A DNA stretch of 64,000 nt from Rhinopomastus cyanomelas (taxonomy: Eukaryota; Chordata; Aves; Bucerotiformes; Rhinopomastidae), in assembly GCA_013400115.1 (NCBI GenBank), contig VXBP01003608.1, positions 44,208-108,207 on the forward strand. Reading direction: 5' to 3'. The position numbers were made by a program, and so were the translations under genes. This document shows, piece after piece, positions 43,389 through 54,327 of this stretch (positions within the stretch are counted from its first letter, which is position 1; each line of letters opens with the position of its first letter). Under the pieces are notes generated by a model. It was not told the origin of the DNA. It saw nothing but the letters and a program-made list of their open reading frames with translations, and did no database searches.

Positions 43389-43772
43389 TCATAGAATCAT
43401 AGAATATGTTAGGCTTGAAGGGACCTCCAAAGGGCATCTAGTTCAACCCTCTTACAACAAACAAGGACATCTCTTACCAGACCAGATTGCCCAGAGCCCC
43501 ATCCAGCCTGACCTGCAATGCCCCCAGAAATGCGACCCCCACCCTCAGATCCAACAACCTGTTCCTCCTGTCCAGCCTCACTCTGCCCTTTTGCAGCTTC
43601 ACTCCATGACCTATCATTCCCTGCCCTTGTGAACAATCTTTCCCAGCCTTCTGATAGCGCCCATTCAGGGACTGGAAGGTCACTACTAGGTCCCCCTGGA
43701 GCCTTCTCCTTTTCAGGCTGAACAGCCCCAACTCTCTCCATCTGTCCTTGTATCGTTCCATTGCTGGAGCTC
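43389..43772 (-). mobile_element. CR1, fifth subfamily, open ORF2 end
   Basis: A 95-codon minus frame reads [40 protein letters not shown] and ALQVRLDGALGNLVW. The inverted tail is at 43389. Confidence 0.92.
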
Positions 43773-44713
43773 AAAAAAACATGTCAAAGCAGTCGGGGAT
43801 GTTGCTGACTGCAAGTTCTTTGCTTTTAAGTCAGTCACAGATTTTTCTCTTTTCACAACAGCCTGGTAAAAAAAAACCCAACCCACCCCATAACGTTTTC
43901 TTGATTTAATACGGCAATATATTGTGGTTATAACATTTCATTTATCCCCAGACTAACGGGGGAAGTGCTCTCTGTGTTCCAGCCACAGTGCAAGTGTTCC
44001 TCAAGTGCTTGTATATGAGCTCCCCTCTAACTTCCCTCTACAGGAGACTGGGTTTTCATATTAACTCATTGCAGGATATTTTTATGAGCAATGACTGTCA
44101 AACTGTGCCTGTCTGTGCATTTCTGTGTGCTGAGATTGCTCTCATTTAGACTAACTCCAGCTCCCACATCAGTCTAGTTTTTCCCCCATGCAGGTTGCTT
44201 TGTGGGGTTGGGTTGGTTTTTCCCTCCCCCACCCCCTAATATATCAACAATTTGTTTTAAACTTAAAAAATAGAACCTGGGGTGGTTGTGACAAGCGAAG
44301 CCAAATTGGAACCATAAGTATTAAAAGACATGCACGGGGCACAAAATAAAGAATTCCCCAGATGTGTTTAAGTGATTTTCTCCCTGCTTTTTTTAATATA
44401 AAACTTGTTGGCCGACTGTGGCAATAACTGATAATTTTGATGCAAGATGACATAATTCCAGTTCAGTGATTCTTCAGAGAGAAATTACCCTGAGATGTTG
44501 TTTTTGTTTTGTTCTAATTTTATGGGGGAAAAATAACAATCAAAAGAATTTAAAAAAATAACCCACAACCCCCCCCCCCCAAACCTGAGGTTCTGGATAC
44601 AAGAGAATAATTTGAAACATCAGGTTTTGAAAGTCATTTAAAAATTTCATTTCCCTTCCACTTCCAAATATATTTTCCTGGCAGATTCTTGCATTTCCAG
44701 CTCCAGTGAGCAA
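43773..44713. other. Unique AT-rich stretch
   Basis: No transposon or exon. A run of ten Cs near 44571-44580 and A-rich patches. Confidence 0.45.
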
Positions 44714-45172
44714 AATGGGCTGCCCAGGGTGGCAGTTGAGTCCCCATCTTTGGATGTGTTTAAGAGTTGCTTAGATGTGATATTGGGGAATCTGGTTTAG
44801 GGGTGAACTTGTAGAGTAGGGTTGATGGTTTGACTCCTTCATTCCAAAGGTCTTTTCCAACCTGGGCTCTTCTCAGTGTCATCTAGTGATAGGATGAGAG
44901 GCAGTGAGTGTGAGCTGGAACATAGAAGGTTCCACATAAATATGAGAAGGAACTTCTTCACAGTGAGGGTGACAGCACGGGAACAGGCTGCCCATGGGGG
45001 TTGTGGAGTCTCCTTCACTGGAGACGTTTAAGACCCACCTGGATGTGTACATGTTCAGTTTGGTCTAGGTGATCCTACTGTGTCAGGAGGATTGGACTGG
45101 ATGATCTTTCGAGGTCCCTTCCAATCCCTAATGATTCTATGATTCTCTGTTTCTATGCTGCGATTCTGTGAA
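44714..45172 (+). mobile_element. Two CR1 3' parts of different subfamilies
   Basis: 44714-44865 is a LYNYLKG-type 3' end lacking its octamers (stops at TTTTCCAACCTGGG). 44866-45172 is a main-subfamily ORF2 end and 3' UTR with tail TGATTCTATGATTCTCTG. Confidence 0.88.
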
Positions 45173-45387
45173 AATTTACCATCCTTGTAGCTGGGAGAGG
45201 CTGAAATTTTCTTCAGAATCCACTAAATGCTTGGCAAAACATCTCAACCATGACCCAGGGTAATCCTGCTTGCTTCTTTTTTGAGCTCCACAGCCCGTTT
45301 CTGCTGGAGGATCAGTTGTTACACAAGGACTGTGTTCTGAAATTAAAATAACCTTTGGAAACGCAACAAGGTCATTAAGCCTCATTG

Positions 45388-46025
45388 TGGCCAGCAGATC
45401 AAGAGAGGTGATTCTACCCCTCTACTCTGCCCTGGTGAGACCTCACATGAAGTCTTTTGTCCAGTTCTGGAGCCCCTAACACCAGAAGGATGCAGACAAA
45501 CTGCAGCGTGTCCAGAGGAGGGCCACTACAATGATCAGGGGAATGGACCGTGTGTCATATGAGGAGAGGACAGGCTGAGAGAGTTGGAGCTGTTCAGCCT
45601 GGAGACAAGAAGGCTGCAGAAGAGCCTTCTTTTGACCTTTCCAGTACCTGAGGTGGGATCTCCATGGAGACAGGGGAAGGTCTTTTCAAGAGAGTTGTAC
45701 AGACAGGACAAAGAGCAGTGGGTTCAAGCTGGAAAGGGAGAGATTGAGGCTGGATACTAGAACAAGTTCTTCAGTGTGAGGGTGGATGATGGCTGGAATT
45801 GGCTGCCCAGGGAAGTGGTGGGGGCCCCATCCCTGCAGTAATTTAGTCAGACTTGACGAGGCTGTGAGCAACCTGACCTAGGTAGAGTTGTCCCTATGTA
45901 GAGAGGTTGGTTGCTGTAACAGGGGTATTGGACTAGATGTTCTTTTGAGGTCCTTCCAATCCCTAATGTTCTGTGATTCTGTGACCTCTAGAGGTCCCTT
46001 CCACCCTAGAACATTCTATGTTTCT
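45388..46025 (+). mobile_element. CR1, 600 bp, plus a second 3' tail
   Basis: Runs from [24 protein letters not shown] codons through an ELFSLETRRLQK-like region to the 3' UTR and tail TTCTGTGATTCTGTGA. 45984-46025 adds a separate subfamily-six tail (CCTAGAACATTCTATGTTTC). Confidence 0.88.
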
Positions 46026-46604
46026 ACAATTGTTTTCTGTCTTTCGGCGGGGGTGTTTGTCACTAGCTGGTAGGGAAATCATAAATTGTTTCTTTAGTGT
46101 TGGGAGGACTGTATCAAATGGAAGATGCCACTTTGGAGTTTCAGGGGTTTGGGGGTTTTTTCTGAAAGGGTAATAGTGAAAAAGTCTCTCTTTTGGAATA
46201 AACAGGATCTCCCAAGTGAAGCTCATTTAAGTACTGCAGTAGTTTAATGAAGTGATTAAGAACTTTGCCTCTCTGCACTTAGATTACCAGAAAGATCCTG
46301 GTTTGGGAACTACTTTCTCTCAGGTTGTGCTTCTCCCATGAATGAAAAGCAGAGCATGATATTCTGATCCTCCAGGAGAAACCCTGATGTGTCACTCATC
46401 CCAATGGTTCCTGGATCCTGCTGAGCCTTCTCCATCCACAGCTCAACAACAGGTCTCCACTCGTCACACCTGCAAACTCTTGTCAGGGTTTGTGTGGTTG
46501 TGTTTGTTTGGGTTTTCTTTCATATCATAAACTTAACATTTCCTTTCACGTTCTTTCCAGACTTTGGAGTTCTCCCTTCTGGTGGCAGACTCACCTCCCA
46601 CACT
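46026..46604. other. Unique non-coding stretch
   Basis: Nothing recognised. Confidence 0.45.
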
Positions 46605-46736
46605 CACGCTCGTGTGTCTGACTCCCATAGACAGGGATGTCAGGCAGGGCGTTGGCGGAGGTCAACGCATCCCAACGCGCAACGTGTCTTGTCATCTTGG
46701 CTGTCTTACGGCTGCCTTCGGCTTTGCGACGCCGCT
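46605..46736. promoter_or_regulatory. Compact CpG cluster
   Basis: Thirteen CpGs lie between 46607 and 46734, in a region whose surroundings have almost none. Overlapping frames of 64-118 codons run through it on both strands, but none resembles a known protein. It may be a small unmethylated regulatory element or the relic of a GC-rich exon. Confidence 0.3.
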
Positions 46737-47302
46737 CTTTGCCACCTCCCCCACCTGATGGCTGCCTCAAAGGGATGGGTGGCCACTCCAGCATCCCAAT
46801 TAACACCACCCATGAGGGGTTTTCCGTGGCGTTGTTCAGAAGAGGTATGAAGAGAGAGAAACATGTTGAGCTTTACTAGACAGAGCTGACATTTGCGGTG
46901 GCAAGGAGGAGGACGGTTAAGTGGGGAGTGAAATGCAGCTTTATGGTCATTAATTTGAAATGCTCCCTGTAATGATATTTCTGAGGTTCACTTAAAGGAA
47001 GTGTGATATTACTCAGCTCAGTTAAATTTAGTGCAATTCACATCTGCAAAGCCTGTGCGAGTCAATGTTTAGTCTTAAATTGCTGGTTTCCATGGTATGT
47101 GAGCTTCAGACCTCCTGCATTAATTCCTGATGTGCTATGAGTTAGGGTGCAGAAGCCTGAAATCCTCTCACAAAAAAAAAAAAAAAAAAAAAAGACATTA
47201 AGTTTTTAGTAGTTCTGAGAGACAAGTATGCAATTAATTTAGTTTGTGACATCAGGCATCTGAGAGGGCATCCTTACTTGCTCTACAGGCATAGATAGTA
47301 GA
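46737..47302. other. Unique stretch with poly-A
   Basis: AT-rich unique DNA, with possible conserved non-coding composition at 46930-47110 (several TTAAT/AATTT cores). (A)22 at 47172-47193. Confidence 0.4.
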
Positions 47303-47730
47303 GTCATAGAATCATCATCAAGGTTGGAAAAGATCTTCAAGATCATAAAGTCCAATTGTCTGCCCTACAACCCCCAACCACTAACCCATCTCCCCAAACA
47401 CCCTGATTGCCCATTTGTTGAATCCCTTTAGGGATGGTGCCTCCATCCACTCCCTGGGCAACCTATTCCAAGGCCTCCCAACTCTTTCTTGCAAGAACTC
47501 TCCTAAGATCTAATCTGAACTTCCATTGGCACAACCTGACCCCACTTCCTCTTGTTCTTTTGCTAGTCCCTAGGGAGAAGAGGCCAAACCCCACCTCACT
47601 CCAACCTCCCTCCAGGTATTTGTAGAGGAGCCACAGCACTGAGCCCTGGGGAACACCACTCGTGACTGGCCACCAACTGGATTTATCTCCAGTCAACACA
47701 ACTCTTTGTTGTTGGCCACTGTAGATGGAG
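47303..47730 (-). mobile_element. CR1 with RT motif B fused to the C-terminus
   Basis: The minus frame 47463-47699 reads SSWWPVTSGVPQGSVL, the conserved SGVPQGSVLG motif of the reverse transcriptase. It then passes directly into YKYLEGGWSEVGFGLFSLGT, the ORF2 C-terminal region. Some hundreds of codons between them are deleted. Confidence 0.9.
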
Positions 47731-48333
47731 CAGAGCCATGTTTACAGGCCATGGCATTGGCCACACATTTCACCTCATTGGGCTGTCATAGGTGCAGATC
47801 CGGTATTGATCACCATGACTTGAAAGAGAGAAAAATCTGTGCACTGCAGATTGGGTATAAATTATAAATAGCATCTCCGAAGGCTGTGAGTTCCTGACAT
47901 GAGTTCCTTCTGAGACAGCTGCATGTAAAGCTGTTGTGGTAGAGATTATTGACTTTATGGTTGGGGCACAGGTATACTTGACCCATGGCAATGATTGCTG
48001 TCCATAAAACTCTACTGTCTGGGTTCATTCACCAGCCTTCTTCAAGGGTGTTCATTAGTGATGACCAGTAAGTGTCACACTAATCGAAGACAGTTAATGC
48101 TCGTTATATCAGTGTAAGTTCACTGGTGAGACAGCATTCAGGGTGTCCTCTCGCCATCCTTCTGACTAGTGTAGCTGTGTAGAGGCCTCTGTGCAGGCCA
48201 TATAGGTCTGAGACTGTTTAACCTCTGAAGGAAAATCAGGGGGAAGTTTTCTTCCTGTGGCTGCTCCACAGATGCCAAGCACTAGCCAGAGAAATGATGG
48301 ATAATGCCAACAACATGTTGGAGGGATTGCATA
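47731..48333. other. Unique non-coding stretch
   Basis: Nothing recognised. Confidence 0.45.
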
Positions 48334-48434
48334 GGGTTGGGTCTGGGTTGGTTTGGGTTGGGTTGGGTTGAGTTGGGTTGGATTGGGTTGGATTAGATTG
48401 GTTTGGATTGGGTTAAATTGGGTTGGGTTGGATT
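48334..48434 (+). repeat. GGGTTG/GGATTG tandem repeat
   Basis: About 100 bases of GGGTTG, GGTTTG, GGATTG and GAGTTG units. The G-runs give G-quadruplex potential on the + strand. It differs from the vertebrate telomere unit by one base. Confidence 0.9.
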
Positions 48435-48449
48435 TGACTTGTTCATGCT

Positions 48450-48956
48450 GGAACATGTCTAGAAGAGAGCTACCAAGTTCATGAGGGGTTTAGAGAACCA
48501 GTTGTATGAGGAGAGGCTGAGAGAGCTGGGCAGGTTTAATTTGGAGAACAGAAGGCTGAGGGAGGACCTCATTGCCCTCTACAACTACCTTAAAGGAGGT
48601 TGTAGAGAGGTCGGTGTTGGCCTCTTCTCCTTGGTAACTACTGACAAATCCAGGGGAAATGGTCTGAAGCTGAGGGGGGTGAGGTTTGGGTTGGATTTTA
48701 GGAAGAAGTTCTTTACAGAAAGAGTAGTTGGGCACTGGAACAGCCTTCCGAGGGAGGAGGTTGAGTCCCCATCCCTGGAGATATTTAAGAAAGGTGTAGC
48801 CGTGGTGCTTCATGGCCTGCTCTAGGGGCAGGCATGGATGGGGTTAGTTAGATCAATCAGGTGTTGAGGTTTTCTGCTGTTTTGGGTCTGGTTGGACTTG
48901 GTGATCTAGGAAGTCCTTTCCAACCAGGATCGTTGCGTGATTCTGTGATTCTGCAA
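48450..48956 (+). mobile_element. CR1, LYNYLKG subfamily, open ORF2 end
   Basis: A 114-codon frame (48481-48825) reads [40 protein letters not shown] and [19 protein letters not shown], ending at VLHGLL. The tail CGTGATTCTGTGATTCTGC is present. It abuts the GGGTTG array. Confidence 0.94.
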
Positions 48957-49443
48957 GTCCTAAGGTGAAGCAAATGGGTGCGTGAAGACCATTCCTATAC
49001 CTGTGAAGATACTTCAGGTGGACGTTGCCCACAGATTCAAAACAAGTCTATAGTGTAGAATATTCGAGGAAAGAAAAACATCCACTTGGAATGTTCCTTG
49101 TGCATAAGATCATAAACATTTTCTAGCTGGGGGGAAGATTATTTGATTCACTAAAGGCTTACAATGTGTGGGTCCATGTTCTTGCTGAAATCACAGAAAC
49201 ACTGGACATTTGTCCTCATGCTTCTTGACCGATTCTTACTCCCCTTGCAGTTAGTTCCTTAGACACAGCTGGTTCCTGTCCCTGGAAAGACCTTCTTTAC
49301 TTCCACGACTACCTGTGTCAGCTTCCACACTGGTCTCCAAGCGCTGTTGCCGGCATGAAAGGGGAGAAAATGACATTCAGCTGCTTTACTTCAAAATGGG
49401 TTTATTGCAACTGCAAATCTGTGCTTATCCCACTAACAATTGG
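48957..49443. other. Unique non-coding stretch
   Basis: Nothing recognised. Confidence 0.45.
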
Positions 49444-49955
49444 AATCATAGAATCATAGAATCATTACAGATTGGAAGGGACCTCGAAAGATCATCTAGT
49501 TCAATCTCCTTGCAACAGCAGGATCACCTAGACCAAGTCACACAGGAACTCATCCAGGCGNATTTCACCAGGGCAGAGTAGATGGGGAGAGGAACCTCTC
49601 TTGATCTGCTAACCACCCCCCTTCTGATCCACCCCACCATGCTGTTGGCCCTCTTGGCCACAAGAGCACATTGCTGGTTCATGGTCATCCTGCTGTCCAC
49701 CAGGACCCCCAGATCCGTCTCTCCTTCACTACTCTCCCAACAGGTCAGTCCCCAGCTTATACTGGTACCTGGGGTTGTTCTTGCCCAGATGCAAGACTCT
49801 ACACTTACCCTTGTTATACCTCATTAAATTTTTCTCAGCCCAGCTCTCCAGCCTATCCAGATCTCACTGAATGTCAGCACAGTCTGCAGGGGTGTCGGCC
49901 ACACTACCCAGCTTTGTGTCATCAGCAAACTTTTTTCCATCTCAATAATGTGGGG
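49444..49955 (-). mobile_element. CR1 with N-marked internal jump
   Basis: 49444-49560 is the inverted tail and 3' UTR. After N 49561 the sequence jumps to the middle of ORF2 (reverse of GGTTAGCAGATCAAGAGAGG and the upstream [11 protein letters not shown] region). It continues to 49955 with CATCAGCAAACTTTT, an upstream ORF2 segment rarely seen elsewhere in the window. Confidence 0.9.
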
Positions 49956-50677
49956 TGTCCCAACCTTCACATAGCACAAGATGTTAAAGCATCGCTGCCC
50001 CTCCTCAGTGCAGGAGCTGCCGTTTCCATGGCGTTCCCTTGGCTACTGTGATTTTGGAGAAGCATCAGTGCCAGGTTGGTTCGTGCTCACACTGCTGGTA
50101 CAGCTGTTCCTCGGGTGATTTGCATAATTTATTTTTGCTTGGTGGTTTTTACAAATCTGTGATATTTTTTGCTGAAGTAAGCTGACATCAGCATTTTCTG
50201 AATTATTTCCAATAATTAATTCTCCATCCGGATGTGTGATGGCACAATGCCTATTTAGGAGCAAATGATCATGAAACACCGCTGCAAAGAGGAGGTGTTT
50301 CTCTCTGTGCCTGGTCCTTTTACACTTCCAATACCACTGCCATCAATGAAACTACTCACATAATTAACGCACTTACATAATTAACGCACTCCCAAGTTAG
50401 TGGAGCTTGCTAGTGAGGGGTGCACTTCAGGTCTTCACTCTATAAACACTGAAAAGCAGCAGGATTTTGGAATAAACTCACCCTTTGGTGTGCTGAATGA
50501 CATTAACTTACAAGGATCACTGCAGCAGGTTTTTGATGTTTTTAGCTGTATTTTGTAAACCTGTGTGCTAGTTAATGCCGGCAGCGTTGCTGGGTGAGCA
50601 AAGATCCAGCCTTGGGCTTGTCAGAGCTTGGGTCGATTCTTGTGTCTGACACCGATCTCAGCTGAACCCCTCTTCTC
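49956..50677. other. Unique stretch with a 16-bp tandem duplication
   Basis: ACATAATTAACGCACT occurs at 50358-50373 and again at 50375-50390. No exon or transposon seen. Confidence 0.45.
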
Positions 50678-50940
50678 AGTTATAGGAACAGACGAAAAGG
50701 CCTCAGGCTGCCCCAGGGGAAGTTGAGGTTGGCCCTGAGAAGAAACTTCTTCCTGGAAAGGGCTGTCAGCCCTTGGAACAGGCTGCGCAGGGAGGGGGTT
50801 GATTGGCCATCCCTGGCCATGTTTCACAGTCGTGGAGATCTGGAGTTCAGGGGCAGGGTTTAGTGGTGAGATGGGACAGTTTGGTTTATGGTTGGACTTG
50901 ATGATCGTAAAGATGTTTTCAACCAGTTCTGTGATTCTGA
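50678..50940 (+). mobile_element. CR1 3' part, second subfamily
   Basis: ORF2 end (GCCTCAGGCTGCCCCAGGGG), 3' UTR with GGAGATCTGGAGTTCAGG and tail GTTCTGTGATTCTG. Confidence 0.9.
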
Positions 50941-51507
50941 ATCCTGCTCTGCAGAAGCCCAGTCACAGTGTCTCCTCACTCAGAAAACTCCACTGGACAT
51001 ACCCTTCCAAAGTAGTGGGGAGAAGATGTAGCTGACAGCTTTTACGATGCTGTAACCTGTGAAGACTTGCCATGCCAATTAGAACCTTTCCATTTTGTAA
51101 CCTGTAGAACCTTCAATACTTGTTTTTCAGCAGTCTCACTCAAAAGCCACGTGGATGTGTGTTCTCTAGGGAAGTGTTGAGTTTTGAGCAGGTCAAAACT
51201 TTTATTTAAAAGATAATTTTCCTGTCTCCTAGTTGAGAAAATGATGGTTTTCAAATGCTAAAGACTTTATTTGTGCTCTTGACTGCAATTTTACAAAGAT
51301 TTCTAACTCATTATGGGAAAAATTGCATGTACACTTGAAAAGTGCAGGTAGCTCACTAATGTAGGTTATTCAAATGCTTCTGAGCTGCTAGAATACACCC
51401 TGTGAATACAATCAGCTTCACATGTTGCCTAAGTAAAGCAAATAAAGTCACAGACAATTAAAAGGGTTGGATACAATGAAACCCAAGGATTACCTGATTT
51501 GTCCAAC
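50941..51507. other. Unique non-coding stretch
   Basis: Nothing recognised. Confidence 0.45.
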
Positions 51508-51715
51508 AGTCATAGAATCATAGAATCACCAAGGTTGGAAAAGACCTTCAAGATTGCCAAGTCCAGCTGTCCACCGTACAACCTCCAACCACTAACCCAT
51601 CTCCTGAAACAGTATGTCTGTCCATTTGTTGAACCCCTCCAAGGACAGTGCCTCCACTCCTTCCCTGGGCAGCCTGTTCCAAGGCCTTTTCACTCTTCCT
51701 GTGAAGGGTTCGCTA
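51508..51715 (-). mobile_element. CR1 3' part
   Basis: Inverted tail, AGGTTGGAAAAGACCTTCAAG-like start, CCAACCACTAACCCATCTCC. Same subfamily as 47303. Confidence 0.88.
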
Positions 51716-51821
51716 GGACTGAGGTCAGCTAAACCTATAATATTCACAAGAGATGGCTGCCTACCTGTTCTTAACTTCCACAGGTGAGGTCCTACACCTT
51801 CTGTAGGTGTGTTTTTACCCC

Positions 51822-51822
<1 letters not shown>

Positions 51823-51875
<53 letters not shown>
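51823..51875 (+). repeat. (GATA)n microsatellite
   Basis: About 13 perfect GATA units, directly before a CR1 fragment. Confidence 0.97.
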
Positions 51876-52101
51876 GTTTAGGTTGACCTTGAGGAACAGC
51901 TTCTTCCCTGAAAGAGTTGTCCAGGCTTGACCCAGCCTGCCCAGGGCAGTGGTGGAGTCCCTGTGTCTAGAAGGTTTGAAAAGCTGGGGAGATGTGGGTT
52001 GAGGGACAGGGGCTAGTGGGGACGTGGCAGTGCTGGATTAACAGCTGGACTTTATGGTGTTAATGGTCCTTTCCAACCAGAATGACTCTGGGATTCTGTG
52101 T
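51876..52101 (+). mobile_element. CR1 3' part between two microsatellites
   Basis: ORF2 end (AGCTTCTTCCCTGAAAGAG), 3' UTR and tail GACTCTGGGATTCTGTG. Confidence 0.87.
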
Positions 52102-52199
52102 AGATGCAGATGCAGATGCAGATGCAGATGCAGATGTAGATGTAGAAGTAAACATAGATGTGCATGTGGATGTAGGTACAGGTGTAGGTATAGACCAAT
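52102..52199 (+). repeat. (GATGCA)n microsatellite, decaying
   Basis: Perfect GATGCA units to about 52134, then GATGTA, CATGTGGATGTAGG and other variants. It starts right at the CR1 3' tail. Confidence 0.93.
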
Positions 52200-52954
52200 A
52201 TTATACAGAAATAGGGATAGAGATACAGATAAAGAGATACACGAATTTACAGCTATAATTTAAACTTCCACCTGCTCTTCTTTGAGTGTTAAACAGGGGT
52301 TTAACTCTTCAGTTGTATAATATCAACAACTCTATATCTCAGACCCAAAGTCAGCATCCTCTCCCCTCAAACAGGATCCCTGGAAAACCTGATGTACACT
52401 TATCTAGTCTCGTGGGTGCCAATTACAGGGACACAAGGGGGTTTTTTTGTTGTAGCTTCCATTTTCATGGCAATCTTCAAGTGATGCTGGGGTGAAGGTT
52501 CTGTTTGCCTGTCTTCATCCTTTGAACTTGTTCCTGTGTGAATCCATAGGATCCAGCGCTCTCCTGGATGCCTGGTTCTATAGATCCTTGATTTTTTTTT
52601 TCCTTTTTAAATATATTAATGAAAGAAAACTACTTGAATTCCTGTGACTCCCAAAATTACCTGATTTTGATAACCTGCACTTGAGAAGGAACCACCTTAC
52701 TGCTTTGACATACTTGACCTGTTAGTGAGCCGAGGAGCAAACAAATGACCTGTGCTCACGGGACTGCCATGAGTATTTAATGAAAAGTAGTGAAAAATAG
52801 ATGTGTTAGCCTCCTGCTTCTTACTCTCTTTGTGAACGTGAATTGAACCGAGATGTTGTGCAGATCTTTGCTCGTGGGACAGGAGAAATCATTGAAATGG
52901 TTTGTTACCTCTGTAAAGCACTTGCACCCTGTGAGTAGTCTGTGTAAAGACGGT
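52200..52954. other. Unique non-coding stretch
   Basis: Nothing recognised. Confidence 0.45.
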
Positions 52955-53103
52955 TCATGGAGGTCCCATCCCATCAAGGTCAGGCTGGATGGGGCTCTGG
53001 GCAGTCTATTGTAGTTAGAGATGTCCCTGCTTGTTGTAGAGGGATTGGACTAGACACCCTTTGGAGGTGCCTTCCAACTCTGTGATTCTATCGTTCTGTG
53101 ATA
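52955..53103 (+). mobile_element. CR1 3' part, fifth subfamily
   Basis: GGTCAGGCTGGATGGGGCTC, GGGATTGGACTAGACACCC, tail TGATTCTATCGTTCTGTG. Confidence 0.85.
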
Positions 53104-53937
53104 GTAAATGTCCTGCAAAAACAAACACTGGACTGGGTTATGGGAGATAACAACCAACTACAAAATATATTTAGGATGTGTAAGCTATTCTCCAACATTG
53201 TCATGAATTTTCCCACAGTTTTCCTTTGGTGGATATTGCATCTAAACCATCTCACCCTGTGTCTAAGCCCCCTTTATAAACAGCATTTAATTTCTTCAGA
53301 TTTCCTGGTTTCTTCCCTCTCAGCTCCTCCAAAGAATTCATTTCCCTACGCAGTTACTTTTAGATTATTATCATGCCCATGACTCCACAAACTATTAATT
53401 CTTAGCCAAACTAAACACAACGAAGTTTGGGGTTGGAGTTTCTTATGTATCTTCCAAAATCACAGCTTCCATTTCATTAATTGTTGTATGGATTGTCTCT
53501 TTATTTCCCTTAAGCCTGTAGCCTTTCCTTACTGTGGTGATGTGCAGAAGTGCCTGTGCAGAAGCTCCTAAGGTCATTAGTTCTCAAAACTCTTGAGTTA
53601 ATGGACTCCTTTTTTTCTGTCTTGAGCTCTCGTCTTATCAGAAGTATTTAGTGATTTTAAGCGAAGTATATTTTTTTTCAATCTCCTTTTTCCTTGGCTT
53701 TACTGGTGATCCTCTGATAGCTCCTTCTGTTTTGGGGTTTGACCCCTGGAGGTTTCACATCAGCAAAGTGAAATAGCCACAAAAGACAAAACAATTTCTT
53801 CCTGTGTGGATCTATAGAATCCAGGAGTGGTAAATGGAGAAACCTTATGAGTTAAAAGTAGTTCTGTCGTCCTCAATAACGTCTGATGCACTCAAAGGTT
53901 AAAGGAAGAAGAAGAAGTGGTCCCTTGTAGCCCAGAC
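53104..53937. other. Unique AT-rich stretch
   Basis: A 94-codon + frame (53098-53382) is open but unsupported. No transposon seen. Confidence 0.4.
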
Positions 53938-54047
53938 TGACTGTATGGCTTGGTCTAGGTGATTCTGCTGTGGCAGGGTGATTGGACTACATGATCTTTC
54001 AACATCCCTTCCAATCCCTAATGATTCTATAATTCTATGATTCTAAG
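53938..54047 (+). mobile_element. CR1 3'-end fragment
   Basis: GGCTTGGTCTAGGTGATTC to TGATTCTATAATTCTATGATT. Confidence 0.9.
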
Positions 54048-54192
54048 AATCCAAATTCCTATTTGGAAATAACTTGGTGATGCAGAAGTCATTTAATAGC
54101 GTCCAGAAGGGTGGGTGGATGCGGTAGGGGATGGAAGCATCTCTTTATCACACATAGGTCTGAACAGTATGTCACTAATTGGAGCACCCCAT

Positions 54193-54327
54193 ATCATAGA
54201 ATCATAGAATCATTAGGGATTGGAACGGACCTCGAAAGATCATCTAGTTCAATCCCCCTGCAACTTTAAAGTGTGTGTAGATAATCACAGAACATTAGGG
54301 ATTGGAAGGGACTTTGAAAGATCGTAT
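54193..54327 (-). mobile_element. Two CR1 3'-tail fragments
   Basis: 54193-54265 and 54283-54327 both begin with inverted tails (CATAGAATCATAGAATC; CACAGAACATTAGGG) and keep under 80 bp each. Confidence 0.85.

Noticed and set aside
46494..46879. Coding exon in the CpG cluster
   Set aside because: Frames of 64-118 codons on both strands overlap here, but none shows a known domain or flanking splice sites.
48334..48434. Interstitial telomere sequence
   Set aside because: Units are GGGTTG and GGATTG rather than GGGTTA. It is recorded as a simple repeat instead.
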